Shown here: piece after piece, positions 11,477 to 21,303 of the stretch
Position numbering within the stretch: position 1 is the first letter of the stretch
Layout of the letters: each line of letters starts with the position of its first letter
DNA from: Propionibacteriaceae bacterium
Lineage (GTDB): Bacteria > Actinomycetota > Actinomycetes > Propionibacteriales > Propionibacteriaceae
Direction of reading: 5' to 3'
Assembly: GCA_031261455.1 (NCBI GenBank)
Contig: JAISJP010000007.1
Location: 1 to 64,000 of the forward strand
DNA: 64,000 nucleotides
Notes under the pieces: model-generated
What the model was told of the DNA's origin: nothing
Databases searched by the model: none
The model's input: only the letters and a program-made list of their open reading frames with translations
Translations under genes and position numbers: made by a program

Positions 11477-12372
11477 GCCCGCTCAGCCGATGAATAGCGT
11501 GCCCGTCCGGACAGGTCATTTGAGCAGTTCACCCGCGTGAACTCTCCATGAGCGCGCAAGAGTTCGGGCACGCATTGCCCGTGAGTGTCGTCATGTTCAA
11601 GGGCCAGCAGACCGCCAGATTTCAGCAATCGGACGGCAACGGGGATGATGCCTCGAATGGCGTCCAGGCCGTCCTCACCAGAGAAGAGAGCGAGTTGTGG
11701 GTCGTGTTCGGCCACGTCAGTGGGCACCTGCGCCCCGCTGGGGATGTAGGGCGGATTTGAGACGACGATGTCCACCTGAGCGGCCAAGTCATCGAAAGCG
11801 ATGCTCAGGTCGCCAAGACGGAGATCAACGCCCGTTCCTTCAAGGTTGATTTGGGCGTAGCGGTAGGCCTCAGCAGAGAGTTCGACAGCGTGGATTTGTG
11901 CCGGGATGCCCAAGTCAGCGAGTTCTGTGACTAGCGCTTTGGAGATGGCACCAGAGCCGGTGCCAAGATCGACGATGGCGAGTGGTGTACCGTTCGCGCT
12001 CGCCCTAGTGTGGTCACCAACAGTGCTGGAGCCGTCGGGATGCTGCTGCGCCCAATCGAGCACCAACTGCACCAACCCCTCGGTCTCCGGACGCGGGATG
12101 AACACACCCGGACCAACCGCCAACGAGACGCCACGGAAGTAGGCAATGCCGGTTAGGTGTTGCACCGGATGGTGCTGCTTGCGCAACTCGATCAGCCGAC
12201 GGAACAGCAGTTCGGTGTCGTCGTCCACAGTTGGAATGAGCGCAAGGGCAACTGGGGTGGCGTCCAGCGCGTGGGCCAGCAGCGTCTTGGCGTCGGCTTC
12301 AGGACTGGGGAGCCCCGCACGACGCAGCTCTGCGGCACCCTCAGACAACAGCACTAATGGACGCATGAGCAA
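11473..12372 (-). CDS. prmC: Peptide chain release factor N5-glutamine methyltransferase
   Basis: VFIPRPETEGLVQLVLDW, DLGTGSGAIS, VVSNPPYIP; downstream of prfA. Confidence 0.95.
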   Translation of the reverse strand: MLMRPLVLLSEGAAELRRAGLPSPEADAKTLLAHALDATPVALALIPTVDDDTELLFRRLIELRKQHHPVQHLTGIAYFRGVSLAVGPGVFIPRPETEGLVQLVLDWAQQHPDGSSTVGDHTRASANGTPLAIVDLGTGSGAISKALVTELADLGIPAQIHAVELSAEAYRYAQINLEGTGVDLRLGDLSIAFDDLAAQVDIVVSNPPYIPSGAQVPTDVAEHDPQLALFSGEDGLDAIRGIIPVAVRLLKSGGLLALEHDDTHGQCVPELLRAHGEFTRVNCSNDLSGRARYSSAERA

Positions 12373-12412
12373 GACCCCAACAGGAATGTATAGTTCTGGT
12401 TAACTAGGGGTT

Positions 12413-13492
12413 TTATACCCTGTCGCCTGCCGACTCCAGTCGCTCGGCTAGGTCAGCGGCTTGCAGTGCCTCAATGACGGCGCTCATGTCACCGGCAAGT
12501 ACGGCGTCGAGGTTGTAGGCCTTGAATCCGATACGGTGGTCAGCGATGCGGTTTTCGGGGTAGTTGTAAGTGCGAATGCGCTCGGAACGGTCAACGGTGC
12601 GCACCTGCGACTTACGGGCCGCGCTCGCCTGGTTGGCGGCGTCTTCCTCAGCCTGAGCCACCATGCGGGCGCGCAAGATACGCATGGCCTGCTCGCGGTT
12701 TTGCAACTGGGAACGCTGGTCTTGGCAAGTGACCACAATCCCGGACGGGATGTGGGTGATGCGCACAGCCGAGTCTGTGGTGTTGACGCCCTGACCGCCC
12801 TTGCCAGTGGAGCGATACACGTCAATACGCAGGTCATCGTCCTTAATCTCGATCTCGTCAGCCTCGACGTCGGGCATCACCAGCACTCCGGCAGCGGACG
12901 TGTGGATTCTGCCTTGGCTTTCGGTTACGGGCACACGCTGCACGCGGTGGACGCCGCCCTCGAACTTGAGCACTCCGTAAGGGGCGTTCTCGGGGGCGGT
13001 GTTGTTGGCGGCGCGAAACGCCAGCGTGATGGACTTGATGCCGCCCAGGTCGGTGCCTTCAGAGTCTAGGACTTCGCTCTTCCAACCACGCGTCTCGGCG
13101 TAGCGCTGATACATGTTCAGCAGGTCGCCAGCGAACAACGCCGACTCCTCACCACCCTCACCGCTCTTGATCTCCACGATGGCGTCACAGGCGTCGTTGG
13201 GGTCGCGCGGAGCCAACAGTGCGGTCAACTTCTCCGTGGTCGCTGCGAGACGTTCCCGCAGGGTGATGGCCTCTGCGGCAAAGGACTCGTCCTCCCCTGC
13301 CAACTCCTCGGCGGCGCTCAGGTCGGAGGTCAGGGAGTCGTACTCGTCTAACGCAGCCATGATCGGCATCAACAGCGAGTAGCGTCGTCCCACCTTGCGG
13401 GAGCGTGCTTGGTCGCTCAAAATCTCCGGGCTGGCAAGCTCGGACTCGAGTTGCGCGAACTCCTCGCGCAGTGTGCTCGCTGACTCGAACAT
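12413..13492 (-). CDS. prfA: Peptide chain release factor 1
   Basis: [39 protein letters not shown] (GGQ). Confidence 0.98.
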   Translation of the reverse strand: MFESASTLREEFAQLESELASPEILSDQARSRKVGRRYSLLMPIMAALDEYDSLTSDLSAAEELAGEDESFAAEAITLRERLAATTEKLTALLAPRDPNDACDAIVEIKSGEGGEESALFAGDLLNMYQRYAETRGWKSEVLDSEGTDLGGIKSITLAFRAANNTAPENAPYGVLKFEGGVHRVQRVPVTESQGRIHTSAAGVLVMPDVEADEIEIKDDDLRIDVYRSTGKGGQGVNTTDSAVRITHIPSGIVVTCQDQRSQLQNREQAMRILRARMVAQAEEDAANQASAARKSQVRTVDRSERIRTYNYPENRIADHRIGFKAYNLDAVLAGDMSAVIEALQAADLAERLESAGDRV

Positions 13493-13604
13493 GATCTACC
13501 TAGTGTCTCTCGTGGTTGTTTGTGCAAAGTGACGCTCGCGTCGCTCGGTGCCCCAAGACGCCCACCACAACCTTCACGGCTGCCATAAACGGACTTTGGG
13601 GTGC

Positions 13605-13651
13605 AAAAACGGGCGCCTAGCCAAGCAAATGTCTTGGCCGGACGCCCGTTT
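13605..13651 (-). terminator. Rho-independent terminator downstream of rpmE
   Basis: Minus strand AAACGGGCG-TCCGGCCAAGACATTTGCTTGGCTAGG-CGCCCGTTTTT: GC stem with inner CCAAG/CTTGG stem and T-run. Confidence 0.8.
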
Positions 13652-13658
13652 AAGTAAG

Positions 13659-13874
13659 CTACTTGCCGGTCTTCTTACCGAAGCGACGCTCGAAGCTAGC
13701 CACGCGGCCACCAGCGTCGAGGATCTTCTGCTTGCCGGTGTAGAACGGGTGACACTGGCTGCACACCTCAGCGTGCATGGTGTCACGCGTGTAGGTGGAG
13801 CGAGTGGTGAAGGTGTTGCCACACGTGCACACGACCTGGATCTCGCGGTAATCGGGATGGATACCCTGCTTCAT
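13659..13874 (-). CDS. rpmE: 50S ribosomal protein L31 (Cys-containing, Zn-binding type)
   Basis: [27 protein letters not shown]...[44 protein letters not shown] before ATG at 13874. Confidence 0.96.
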   Translation of the reverse strand: MKQGIHPDYREIQVVCTCGNTFTTRSTYTRDTMHAEVCSQCHPFYTGKQKILDAGGRVASFERRFGKKTGK

Positions 13875-14002
13875 GTCTTTTCTCCTTGTTGGGTCTTGCT
13901 CGGACGCTATCCGTAAGGTCAACACGGACGGGAAACCACGCAAGTCGCGTGTCATCTCTGTCGCGGGAACCGAGCCAAATAAGTACTCTACTCGACGGGT
14001 GT

Positions 14003-14028
14003 AACGCCTAGCAAACTAGGAGCATTCC
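14003..14028 (-). promoter_or_regulatory. Candidate sigmaR/SigH-type promoter upstream of rpmE (GGAAT-N18-GTT)
   Basis: Minus strand GGAAT GCTCCTAGTTTGCTAGGC GTT, spacer counted as exactly 18 nt. Confidence 0.65.
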
Positions 14029-14040
14029 CGTTCTGGACGG

Positions 14041-15735
14041 CTACTCCGAGGCGGGGGCCGACTTGGAGATCATCATCAGGAACTCGGCGTTGTTCTGCGT
14101 CTTGCGCATGCGGGACAGCAGCACCTCAAGGGCCTGCTGGTCTTCCATGCCGGCCAGGCCGCGACGCAAGCCCCAGATGAGCTTCAACTCCGGCGGGTTC
14201 ATCAGCAACTCCTCGCGGCGCGTGCCGGAAGCGTCAACGTCCACAGCAGGGAAGATGCGCTTGTCAGCGAGCTGGCGGGAGAGGCGCAACTCCATGTTGC
14301 CGGTGCCCTTGAACTCCTCAAAGATGACCTCGTCCATCTTGGAACCGGTCTCGACGAGCGCCGTTGCCAGAATGGTGAGCGAGCCACCGTTCTCGATGTT
14401 ACGGGCGGCACCGAAGAACTTCTTGGGCGGATACAGCGCGGCGGAGTCAACGCCACCGGAGAGGATGCGGCCAGATGCGGGCGCGGCTTGGTTATAGGCG
14501 CGACCCAGGCGCGTAATGCCATCAAGCAGAATGACCACGTCGTGGCCCAACTCGACCAGACGCTTAGCGCGCTCAACGGCCAGTTCGGCCACCGTGGTGT
14601 GGTCCTCGGCGGGACGGTCGAACGTGGAGGCGATAACCTCGCCGGTGGTGGTGCGCTGAAAGTCGGTGACCTCTTCGGGGCGCTCGTCAACCAGCACAAC
14701 CATGAGGTAAACCTCCGGGTTGTTGGTGGTAATCGAGTTGGCGATGGACTGCATGATCATCGTCTTGCCAGCCTTCGGGGGGCTGACGATCAGGCCACGT
14801 TGGCCCTTACCGATGGGGCTCATCAGGTCCATGATGCGACCGGCCATGTTGGTGCCGGTGGTCTCAAGACGCAGGCGCTCTTGTGGGTACAACGGGGTGA
14901 GCTTGGCGAACTCGGGGCGGCCACGCATGGCGTCCGGCTCTACGCCGTTCACCTTGTCGAGGCGCACCAGCGGCTGGTACTTCTGGGCGCGCTCGCCGTC
15001 GCGTGGTTGGCGCACCGCGCCGGTGATGACGTCGCCCTTGCGCAGGTCAAACTTGCGCACCATGGACAGCGACACGTACGCGTCGGACGGCCCCGGCAGA
15101 TAGCCGGAGGTGCGCACGAAGGCGTAGTTTTCCAGCACATCGAGGATGCCCGCGATCTCAAGCAGAACGTCGTCTTCACGCACGGTGGGATCTGCAGAGT
15201 CGCGGTCATCGCCACTGCTGCGTCGGGTATTGCGGTTGTTGCGGTCGCGTTGACGACGGCGACGACGGCTACCGTTGGGGCCATCCTCGTCGCTGCCACC
15301 TGCGGAGGACGCCGAACGGTCGTTGGTCTCAGACCTGTCTCTGTTGTCGTCGTTGGCAGTGTCGCTGGGCTGTTCACCCTCGTCGGAACGCGAACGCTGC
15401 CGGGAACGGCGGTTGCGGCTGAGCGCGTCCAGTCGAGCGCCGATCTCGTCGCCGTCGCTTGACTTGCCGGCCGAGTGCTCACCCTGAGCGTCTGCGCGCG
15501 GCGACTCTTGGCGTTGTTCTTGTTCTGGCGCTTCGCTGCTGCGAGCCTGGGACTTGCTAGCCCTGCTGCCGTCATGCCCGCCGCGCGCGGAAGTGATCGC
15601 GGCAACCAGGTCGGCCTTTTTCATGGCGCTGGTGCCCTTGATACCGAGTGCGCCAGCAGCCTCTTTCAGCTCCGGCAGCTTCATCGCTGCAAGGGTGGCG
15701 GCCACCTGCGTGGCCGTATTGCTCGTGTCGCTCAC
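14041..15735 (-). CDS. rho: Transcription termination factor Rho with charged actinobacterial N-terminal insertion
   Basis: GQRGLIVSPPKAGKTMIMQSIANSI, LLDGITRLGRAYN; Arg/Asp-rich insert; GTG start 15735 with AAAGGAG. Confidence 0.97.
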   Translation of the reverse strand: MSDTSNTATQVAATLAAMKLPELKEAAGALGIKGTSAMKKADLVAAITSARGGHDGSRASKSQARSSEAPEQEQRQESPRADAQGEHSAGKSSDGDEIGARLDALSRNRRSRQRSRSDEGEQPSDTANDDNRDRSETNDRSASSAGGSDEDGPNGSRRRRRQRDRNNRNTRRSSGDDRDSADPTVREDDVLLEIAGILDVLENYAFVRTSGYLPGPSDAYVSLSMVRKFDLRKGDVITGAVRQPRDGERAQKYQPLVRLDKVNGVEPDAMRGRPEFAKLTPLYPQERLRLETTGTNMAGRIMDLMSPIGKGQRGLIVSPPKAGKTMIMQSIANSITTNNPEVYLMVVLVDERPEEVTDFQRTTTGEVIASTFDRPAEDHTTVAELAVERAKRLVELGHDVVILLDGITRLGRAYNQAAPASGRILSGGVDSAALYPPKKFFGAARNIENGGSLTILATALVETGSKMDEVIFEEFKGTGNMELRLSRQLADKRIFPAVDVDASGTRREELLMNPPELKLIWGLRRGLAGMEDQQALEVLLSRMRKTQNNAEFLMMISKSAPASE

Positions 15736-16020
15736 GAGACTCCTTTCAAGGGGCATCGGGACTGGGAACTTGCGTGTCGTCAGATTGTGCCGTTTTGCTT
15801 TTGACCCCAGCAAGCTGGGACTTGTCTCAGCGTCTTGCTGTGGACAGCTTCGGCGGCGTTCTTGAACCCAAGAAATATCTCTGTTATGCCCGATGCACTA
15901 AACCGAGCTGCGTCGGCGTGTCATTTTTCTTCGCACGGCGCGGCTTGCGCTTCAATCAGCGCTATAGGACGACTGTATCACGACTGCGGTCACACTAACC
16001 AAATGCCGACCAACGCTGCC

Positions 16021-16632
16021 CTAGCTGTCGATGCGGGAGCGGGCGCCGGAGATGGCGTCGCGAAGTTCGTCGTAGGTGGTGGTGACGGGCAGGTTGGGGT
16101 ACTCGTCGATGACGCGCTGGGGCGGACGGAACAAGACGCCGATCTCGGCGGCGCTCAGCATTGCCACGTCGTTGTAGGAGTCCCCCACTGAGATGGTCTT
16201 GAAGTTCAATGCTTGCAGGGCACGCACGGTGGCGCGTTTCTGATCCGGGATGCGGACGGTGTAGTCCACGATGCGGTCGTCAACCACGCCTAGAGTGTGG
16301 CAGAAAATGGTGGGGTTGCCCAGCTTCTTGATGAGCGGCCCGGCGAACTGGATGAAGGTGTCAGAGAGGATTAGCACCTGGCCGCGCTCGCGCAACCAGT
16401 CAAGGAACTCGCATGCCCCGTCGAACGGGTCCATCTGCGCAATAACTGCGGTGATGTCACTCATTTTGAGGCCATGCTCGTGCAGCACGCGCATACGGTG
16501 CGTCATCAGTTCGTCGTAATCGGCGATGTCACGCGTAGTCAGGCGCAGTTCAGCGATTCCGGTGCGCTCGGCAACGTTGATCCAGATCTCGGGGACTAAC
16601 ACCCCTTCAAGGTCAAGGCAACTAACCCACAT
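16021..16632 (-). CDS. thrH: ThrH-like bifunctional phosphoserine phosphatase / homoserine phosphotransferase
   Basis: MWVSCLDLEGVLVPEIWINVAERTGIAELRLTTRDI...ILSDTFIQFAGPLIKKLGNPTIFCH...SVGDSYNDVAMLSAAEIGVLFRPP; starts 4 nt after the hom stop. Confidence 0.88.
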   Translation of the reverse strand: MWVSCLDLEGVLVPEIWINVAERTGIAELRLTTRDIADYDELMTHRMRVLHEHGLKMSDITAVIAQMDPFDGACEFLDWLRERGQVLILSDTFIQFAGPLIKKLGNPTIFCHTLGVVDDRIVDYTVRIPDQKRATVRALQALNFKTISVGDSYNDVAMLSAAEIGVLFRPPQRVIDEYPNLPVTTTYDELRDAISGARSRIDS

Positions 16633-16636
16633 CTCG

Positions 16637-17950
16637 CTATCCTTCCACGCGCATGACACGCACTTCGCTGCGCACAAACGCGGCAGCATCTAACTCGGCA
16701 ACGCAAGCCAACAGGTCGCCCTCGTTGGTGACGTGCGTCAACACGCCCAGTTCGGCTGCGCGAGACGGCTCTTCAGCCATATTCGACGCCTGTGACAGAT
16801 TGCGCACGCTCACATGATGACTAGCCAGCACCGCGCCAACTTGCGACAGGATGCCCGGCACGTCGGCCACGTCGAAACGCAAGAAATACTGCGACTCGTT
16901 GGCGCTCATCGGCAACACTTGGCTGGTCTTGGACATCGCGACAGACATGCCGACCACACCACCAACCCGGTTGCGGCCGACGGTAACAACGTCACCAATT
17001 ACCGCAGATGCGGTGGGAGTGCCGCCCGCACCTAGGCCGTAGAACATCAACTCCCCCGCCCCGTGCGTGGAGACAGCGATTGAGTTGTTGGCCCCGCTGA
17101 CGCTTGCCAACGGATGGCCGATAGGCACCATGGCGGGATGGACACGCACGCTCACGGAGCCGTCGTCATGTAAGTCGGCCTTGGCAAGCAGTTTTATGAC
17201 GCAACCATTGGCGGCGGCGGCCCTAAAGTCACCGGGGACCAGCGCGGAGATGCCTTCGCGGAAGACGTCGCTTACCCCTACCCAAGTGCCGAACGCCAAG
17301 CTAGCGAGCAACGCGGTCTTGTTGGCGGCATCGATGCCCTCAATGTCTGCCGTGGGATCCAGCTCGGCAAAACCAAGCTCTTGAGCCTTGACCAGCGCAT
17401 CGGCATAGGTGGCACCGTCGGAACTCATCTTGTCAAGGATGAAGTTTGTGGTGCCATTCACGATGCCGGTGATGGAGTAGATGCCGTAGGCCACCAGCGA
17501 CTCGCTGAGCGCCCTGATGATCGGGATGGCTCCCGCAACAGCAGCCTCGAAGTACAGATCCACCCCGGCAGCCTGCGCCAAACCAAAGAACTCCTGCCCG
17601 CGAGCCGCGAGCAACGCCTTGTTGGCGGTGACCACGCTAGCGCCCTGCGCAATGGCAAGCTTGATGAGCTCGTCTGCAGCGCCTAGCCCACCTATCAATT
17701 CTACCACCACGTCGGGTTCACCCTCGATGATGAGCTTGGCAGCATCCGTGACAAACAAGTGGTCAGGCACGCCCTGATGGTCTTTGCTCTCGTCGCGTTC
17801 GGCGATGCCGATGAACTCGATCTCGCGACCGATGTACTTGGCTAGCAGGTCGGCCTCGTCGATCAGCATTTGGCCGACGCGCGAGCCCACGATGCCGAAG
17901 CCGAGCAGGGCGATCCGAAGTTTTGGCGGCTGAGCCGTGCTTTCCATCAT
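16637..17950 (-). CDS. hom: Homoserine dehydrogenase with C-terminal ACT region
   Basis: LRIALLGFGIVGSRVGQML, NKALLAARG, VNGTTNFILDKM, ELDPTADIEGIDAANK. Confidence 0.96.
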   Translation of the reverse strand: MMESTAQPPKLRIALLGFGIVGSRVGQMLIDEADLLAKYIGREIEFIGIAERDESKDHQGVPDHLFVTDAAKLIIEGEPDVVVELIGGLGAADELIKLAIAQGASVVTANKALLAARGQEFFGLAQAAGVDLYFEAAVAGAIPIIRALSESLVAYGIYSITGIVNGTTNFILDKMSSDGATYADALVKAQELGFAELDPTADIEGIDAANKTALLASLAFGTWVGVSDVFREGISALVPGDFRAAAANGCVIKLLAKADLHDDGSVSVRVHPAMVPIGHPLASVSGANNSIAVSTHGAGELMFYGLGAGGTPTASAVIGDVVTVGRNRVGGVVGMSVAMSKTSQVLPMSANESQYFLRFDVADVPGILSQVGAVLASHHVSVRNLSQASNMAEEPSRAAELGVLTHVTNEGDLLACVAELDAAAFVRSEVRVMRVEG

Positions 17951-17965
17951 CTCTCCCACTTCTTG

Positions 17966-17993
17966 GTCTTCGTGTGTTCGTCTTCGTGTGTTC
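17966..17993. repeat. Perfect 14-bp tandem duplication (GTCTTCGTGTGTTC x2) in hom leader
   Basis: 17966-17979 and 17980-17993 identical. Confidence 0.9.
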
Positions 17994-18078
17994 ATCTATG
18001 GTACGTGAGCGTTGCCCGTTTGGGGTTAACGCGCGACTCTGGCGAGACGGACGCCCACGCACGACCCTATGCGGGAGT

Positions 18079-19440
18079 TCAACCCACGTCGCGAGCCAGT
18101 AGGTCGGCATAGGTCTCGCGTCGCACCCACGTGTGGGCAACGCCGTCCCTGACCGCAACCACTGGGGGACGCAGCGCCATGTTGTAGTTGCTCGACAGCG
18201 GCACGCAGTACGCTCCTGTGCTCGCGACAGCGATCAAGTCACCGACGGCCAAATCGGACGGCAGGTAGGTGTCGCGCACCACGATGTCGCCCGTCTCACA
18301 GTGCATCCCGACTACGCGAGACAACACCGGAGCAGCCGCGCTCACGCGATTTGCGAGCAGGCAGGAGTACTCGGCCCCGTAGAGCGCAGGACGCGGGTTA
18401 TCGCTCATGCCACCGTCGATACTCACATAGCGGCGGGCGCCACCGTCCAACTCGACATCCTTGATAGTGCCGACGGTGTAGAGCGCAGTCCCAGCCTGAC
18501 CCACGATGCCACGTCCGGGTTCGATAGCGAGTTTTGGCTTGTCAATGCCAAATTTGGCGCAGCTGTCCGCGATGATGGCATCCAGCCCAGCGGCCAGCTG
18601 TGCCGGGGTGGACGGCGAGTCGGAGGCGTTGTAGGCGATGCCGAAGCCGCCGCCAAGGTTCAGCTCTGGCAGGCTGACGCCAGTTGCCCGCTGGAACTGC
18701 TGCATCAAACTAAGCAGTCGGGCGGCGGCCAGCGAAAACCCGTTGGTGTCAAAGATCTGCGACCCGATGTGCGAGTGGATGCCCAGCAGGTCGAAAGCCG
18801 GGTTGTCGTGGCAGCGCAACAGCGCCGTGAGGGCCTCACCGGACGCCAGCGAGAAACCGAACTTTTGGTCCTCGTGGGCGGTGGCAATCGACTCGTGAGT
18901 GTGTGCCTCTACCCCACTCTTGATGCGCAGCAACACTGACGCACGCACTCCGGTTGCAGCGTGGATGCGTTCGATGCGACCCAACTCGTCGAACGAGTCC
19001 GCCACGATGTGCTCCACGCCAGACTCCAGCGCCAGGCGCAGTTCGACATCGCTCTTATTGCTGCCGTGCAGCCCGATGCGCTCTGCGGGAAAGTCGGCGG
19101 AGAGTGCGAGTTGCAGTTCATTGCCGCTACAGACATCCAAACTCAACCCGCTGTCCGCGATTACACGCACCAAGGCCCGGCTCAGCAGGGCTTTCGAGGC
19201 GTAGTAGATCCGCCAACCAGCAAAAGCGGCGCGGTAGGCGGCGGCACGTGAGCGCACGTCGGCCTCGTCAATCAGGTACACCGGGGTGCCAAACTGAGCT
19301 GCGGCGTCGCCTGCGGAGACCCCGCCAACCACAAGCGAACCGGAGGCGTCGCGACGCGTGGTGCTGCTCCACACGCACACGTCTACCGCGTCGGGTGGGT
19401 CAACGGGCCTCAGCCAGGAGGGGGCAAGTGCAGCACTCAT
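18079..19440 (-). CDS. lysA: Diaminopimelate decarboxylase
   Basis: YYASKALLSRALVRVI, LNLGGGFGIAY, EPGRGIVGQAG, MHCETGD. Confidence 0.96.
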   Translation of the reverse strand: MSAALAPSWLRPVDPPDAVDVCVWSSTTRRDASGSLVVGGVSAGDAAAQFGTPVYLIDEADVRSRAAAYRAAFAGWRIYYASKALLSRALVRVIADSGLSLDVCSGNELQLALSADFPAERIGLHGSNKSDVELRLALESGVEHIVADSFDELGRIERIHAATGVRASVLLRIKSGVEAHTHESIATAHEDQKFGFSLASGEALTALLRCHDNPAFDLLGIHSHIGSQIFDTNGFSLAAARLLSLMQQFQRATGVSLPELNLGGGFGIAYNASDSPSTPAQLAAGLDAIIADSCAKFGIDKPKLAIEPGRGIVGQAGTALYTVGTIKDVELDGGARRYVSIDGGMSDNPRPALYGAEYSCLLANRVSAAAPVLSRVVGMHCETGDIVVRDTYLPSDLAVGDLIAVASTGAYCVPLSSNYNMALRPPVVAVRDGVAHTWVRRETYADLLARDVG

Positions 19441-19552
19441 TGAGATATTCTCTCACGAGATGCGGTAGAGTAAACGCTCGGCGCATGTGCATTTGAGCCA
19501 CTCCATTGACTTGTCACAAGTTATTGCGAGGTCTAGGTCAAACATATGCCAT

Positions 19553-19624
19553 GCCCCCGTAGCTCAGGGGATAGAGCACCGGCCTCCGGAGCCGGGAGCG
19601 GGCGTTCGAATCGCCCCGGGGGCG
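19553..19624 (+). tRNA. tRNA-Arg (anticodon CCG)
   Basis: Cloverleaf folded by eye: acceptor GCCCCCG/CGGGGGC, D stem GCTC/GAGC, anticodon stem CCGGC/GCCGG with loop CT-CCG-GA, T arm GGGCG-TTCGAAT-CGCCC; no encoded CCA. Confidence 0.96.
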
Positions 19625-19671
19625 CTGGAGCTGATGAAAAGTCTCCTAGTCGCGTGAGTTAGGCGAGATCA

Positions 19672-21303
19672 TTGACCCCAGTTATGGATGCCGATGGCAG
19701 GGACGGTGCAGATGGCACGCCCGCGCGGTTTTCGTCTGTTGACTGGGCTCGTCGCCAAGCCATGCGTGCGCGGAGCCTCGCCACGAACCTCATGCACTTG
19801 CGTCCTCACGATGTGCCGTTGTCGCTGACCGCCTGGGCTCGTCGCCACGTTTTGAACGACGAACGGCTCAACAGTGCCCGATTCTTGTTGTTCTTCTGGT
19901 TTGGCGCGCGCTTCTTAGCCTTGGGAATTTGGGCTCTGATCCCGAGCGCCCAAGGTGACGTGTACTACTACTACGACCGTATGGCATTGCTCGCCGATCT
20001 GGGACCGGCACAGTTGGCTGCCGAATACCCGACACCGGCACTGTTCTTCCTCTACATCCCCTACATTCTTGGACTCGGCTCGGCTCGCGGCTACATCATC
20101 GCGTTTGTGCTTGTGATGGTCGCATTGGACGCCGCCTTCACCTACTCGCTGTGGCTGAAGAGCGGGCACATGCGCGGACTGGCGGTCATCTTCTGGACAT
20201 CGTTCTTGGGACTTATCGGCCCGGTGGCGTACTTGCGTTTCGACCTCGTCACGTCTGTGCTGTGTGGGTGGGCGCTGATGTTCTTGATGCGTCACCACGC
20301 TTGGATGGCTGGGGTGATGATCGGCCTAGGGGCCAGCTTCAAACTCTGGCCAGCACTGCTCTGGGGAGCGTTGTGCGGTTCCGATAAGAAACATAACCTT
20401 AAGGTGACCTTCGGCATCGGCTTGACGGGAGCCACGCTGGCCGGAATCTCGCTGTTGTGGGGTGGTTGGGACCGATTGCTGTCTCCACTGAGCTACCAGA
20501 CTGACCGAGGACTTCAGGTGGAGTCGGTCTGGGCTACCGTTCCCATGTTGCTGCGGGCAGCCGGACAGGGCGACTTTGTGGTGGCTATCTCCCGCTACCA
20601 AGCGTTTGAGGTATGGGGAACGTCCACCAGCTTCTGGGCCAGTGCCGCTGACGTTGCCGCACTGGTGGGGTACGCCGTTATTGCTGCCGCGTCGCTGGCG
20701 TTCGCGCTGCGTGGCCGGGGCAGGATGATGGAGTCATGCGCGTTGGTGTTGCTGTTCATCACCGTGCTGATCGTCGCCAACAAGACGTTTTCCCCGCAGT
20801 ACGTGATCTGGTTGGGTGCTCCTGCGGCCGCGATGTTCACCGTGCTGGGCGGAGGGGACGAGCCACCGAGCACAGGCACGCTCCATCGCTACACCCAACC
20901 CGCCTCTGGACTACAGACCGTGGCTCGGGGCACCAACACCTACGCGGCGGACTGGCGACACGTCAAGCGAATCGCGATCATCATTCTGGTGGTGTGCGGC
21001 CTGACCACCGTCATCTTCCCCATCGGCTACGGAGCACTGGTCAACGAAGCTGGCGACTGGGTGCTACTGTCAGTGCGCGGGCTCCTCACGTGCGTGCTGG
21101 CACTGCGCAACACTCTGGTGGTAGCCCTGCTGGTGGAGTTGGTGCGTTGGGTGTGGAGTTTCACCAACCCCGACGTGTGGGTACCGCATCAGGACGATGG
21201 CTCACCCGAGACTCTCTCCATTCCAACATCTCCAACATCGCTCAGTGTTCCACACACTGCTAGTAGCACCACTCCTAATACTACGGAGACTGTAGATGCC
21301 TGA
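19672..21303 (+). CDS. Polytopic membrane protein, GT-C/GT87 (DUF2029)-like glycosyltransferase; start uncertain (TTG 19672 or ATG 19684)
   Basis: Multiple TM segments; YYYYDRMALLADLGPAQLAAEYPTPALFFLYIPY, GASFKLWPALLWGAL, VANKTFSPQYVIWLGAPAA. Confidence 0.75.
   Translation: MTPVMDADGRDGADGTPARFSSVDWARRQAMRARSLATNLMHLRPHDVPLSLTAWARRHVLNDERLNSARFLLFFWFGARFLALGIWALIPSAQGDVYYYYDRMALLADLGPAQLAAEYPTPALFFLYIPYILGLGSARGYIIAFVLVMVALDAAFTYSLWLKSGHMRGLAVIFWTSFLGLIGPVAYLRFDLVTSVLCGWALMFLMRHHAWMAGVMIGLGASFKLWPALLWGALCGSDKKHNLKVTFGIGLTGATLAGISLLWGGWDRLLSPLSYQTDRGLQVESVWATVPMLLRAAGQGDFVVAISRYQAFEVWGTSTSFWASAADVAALVGYAVIAAASLAFALRGRGRMMESCALVLLFITVLIVANKTFSPQYVIWLGAPAAAMFTVLGGGDEPPSTGTLHRYTQPASGLQTVARGTNTYAADWRHVKRIAIIILVVCGLTTVIFPIGYGALVNEAGDWVLLSVRGLLTCVLALRNTLVVALLVELVRWVWSFTNPDVWVPHQDDGSPETLSIPTSPTSLSVPHTASSTTPNTTETVDA

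Noticed and set aside
14488-15462. 324-aa plus-strand ORF opposite rho
   Set aside because: Antisense shadow of a repetitive Arg/Asp-rich coding segment.
19553-19624. tRNA-Arg as a possible integration (att) site
   Set aside because: No integrase, no repeated tRNA 3' end seen downstream; flanks are housekeeping-type genes.
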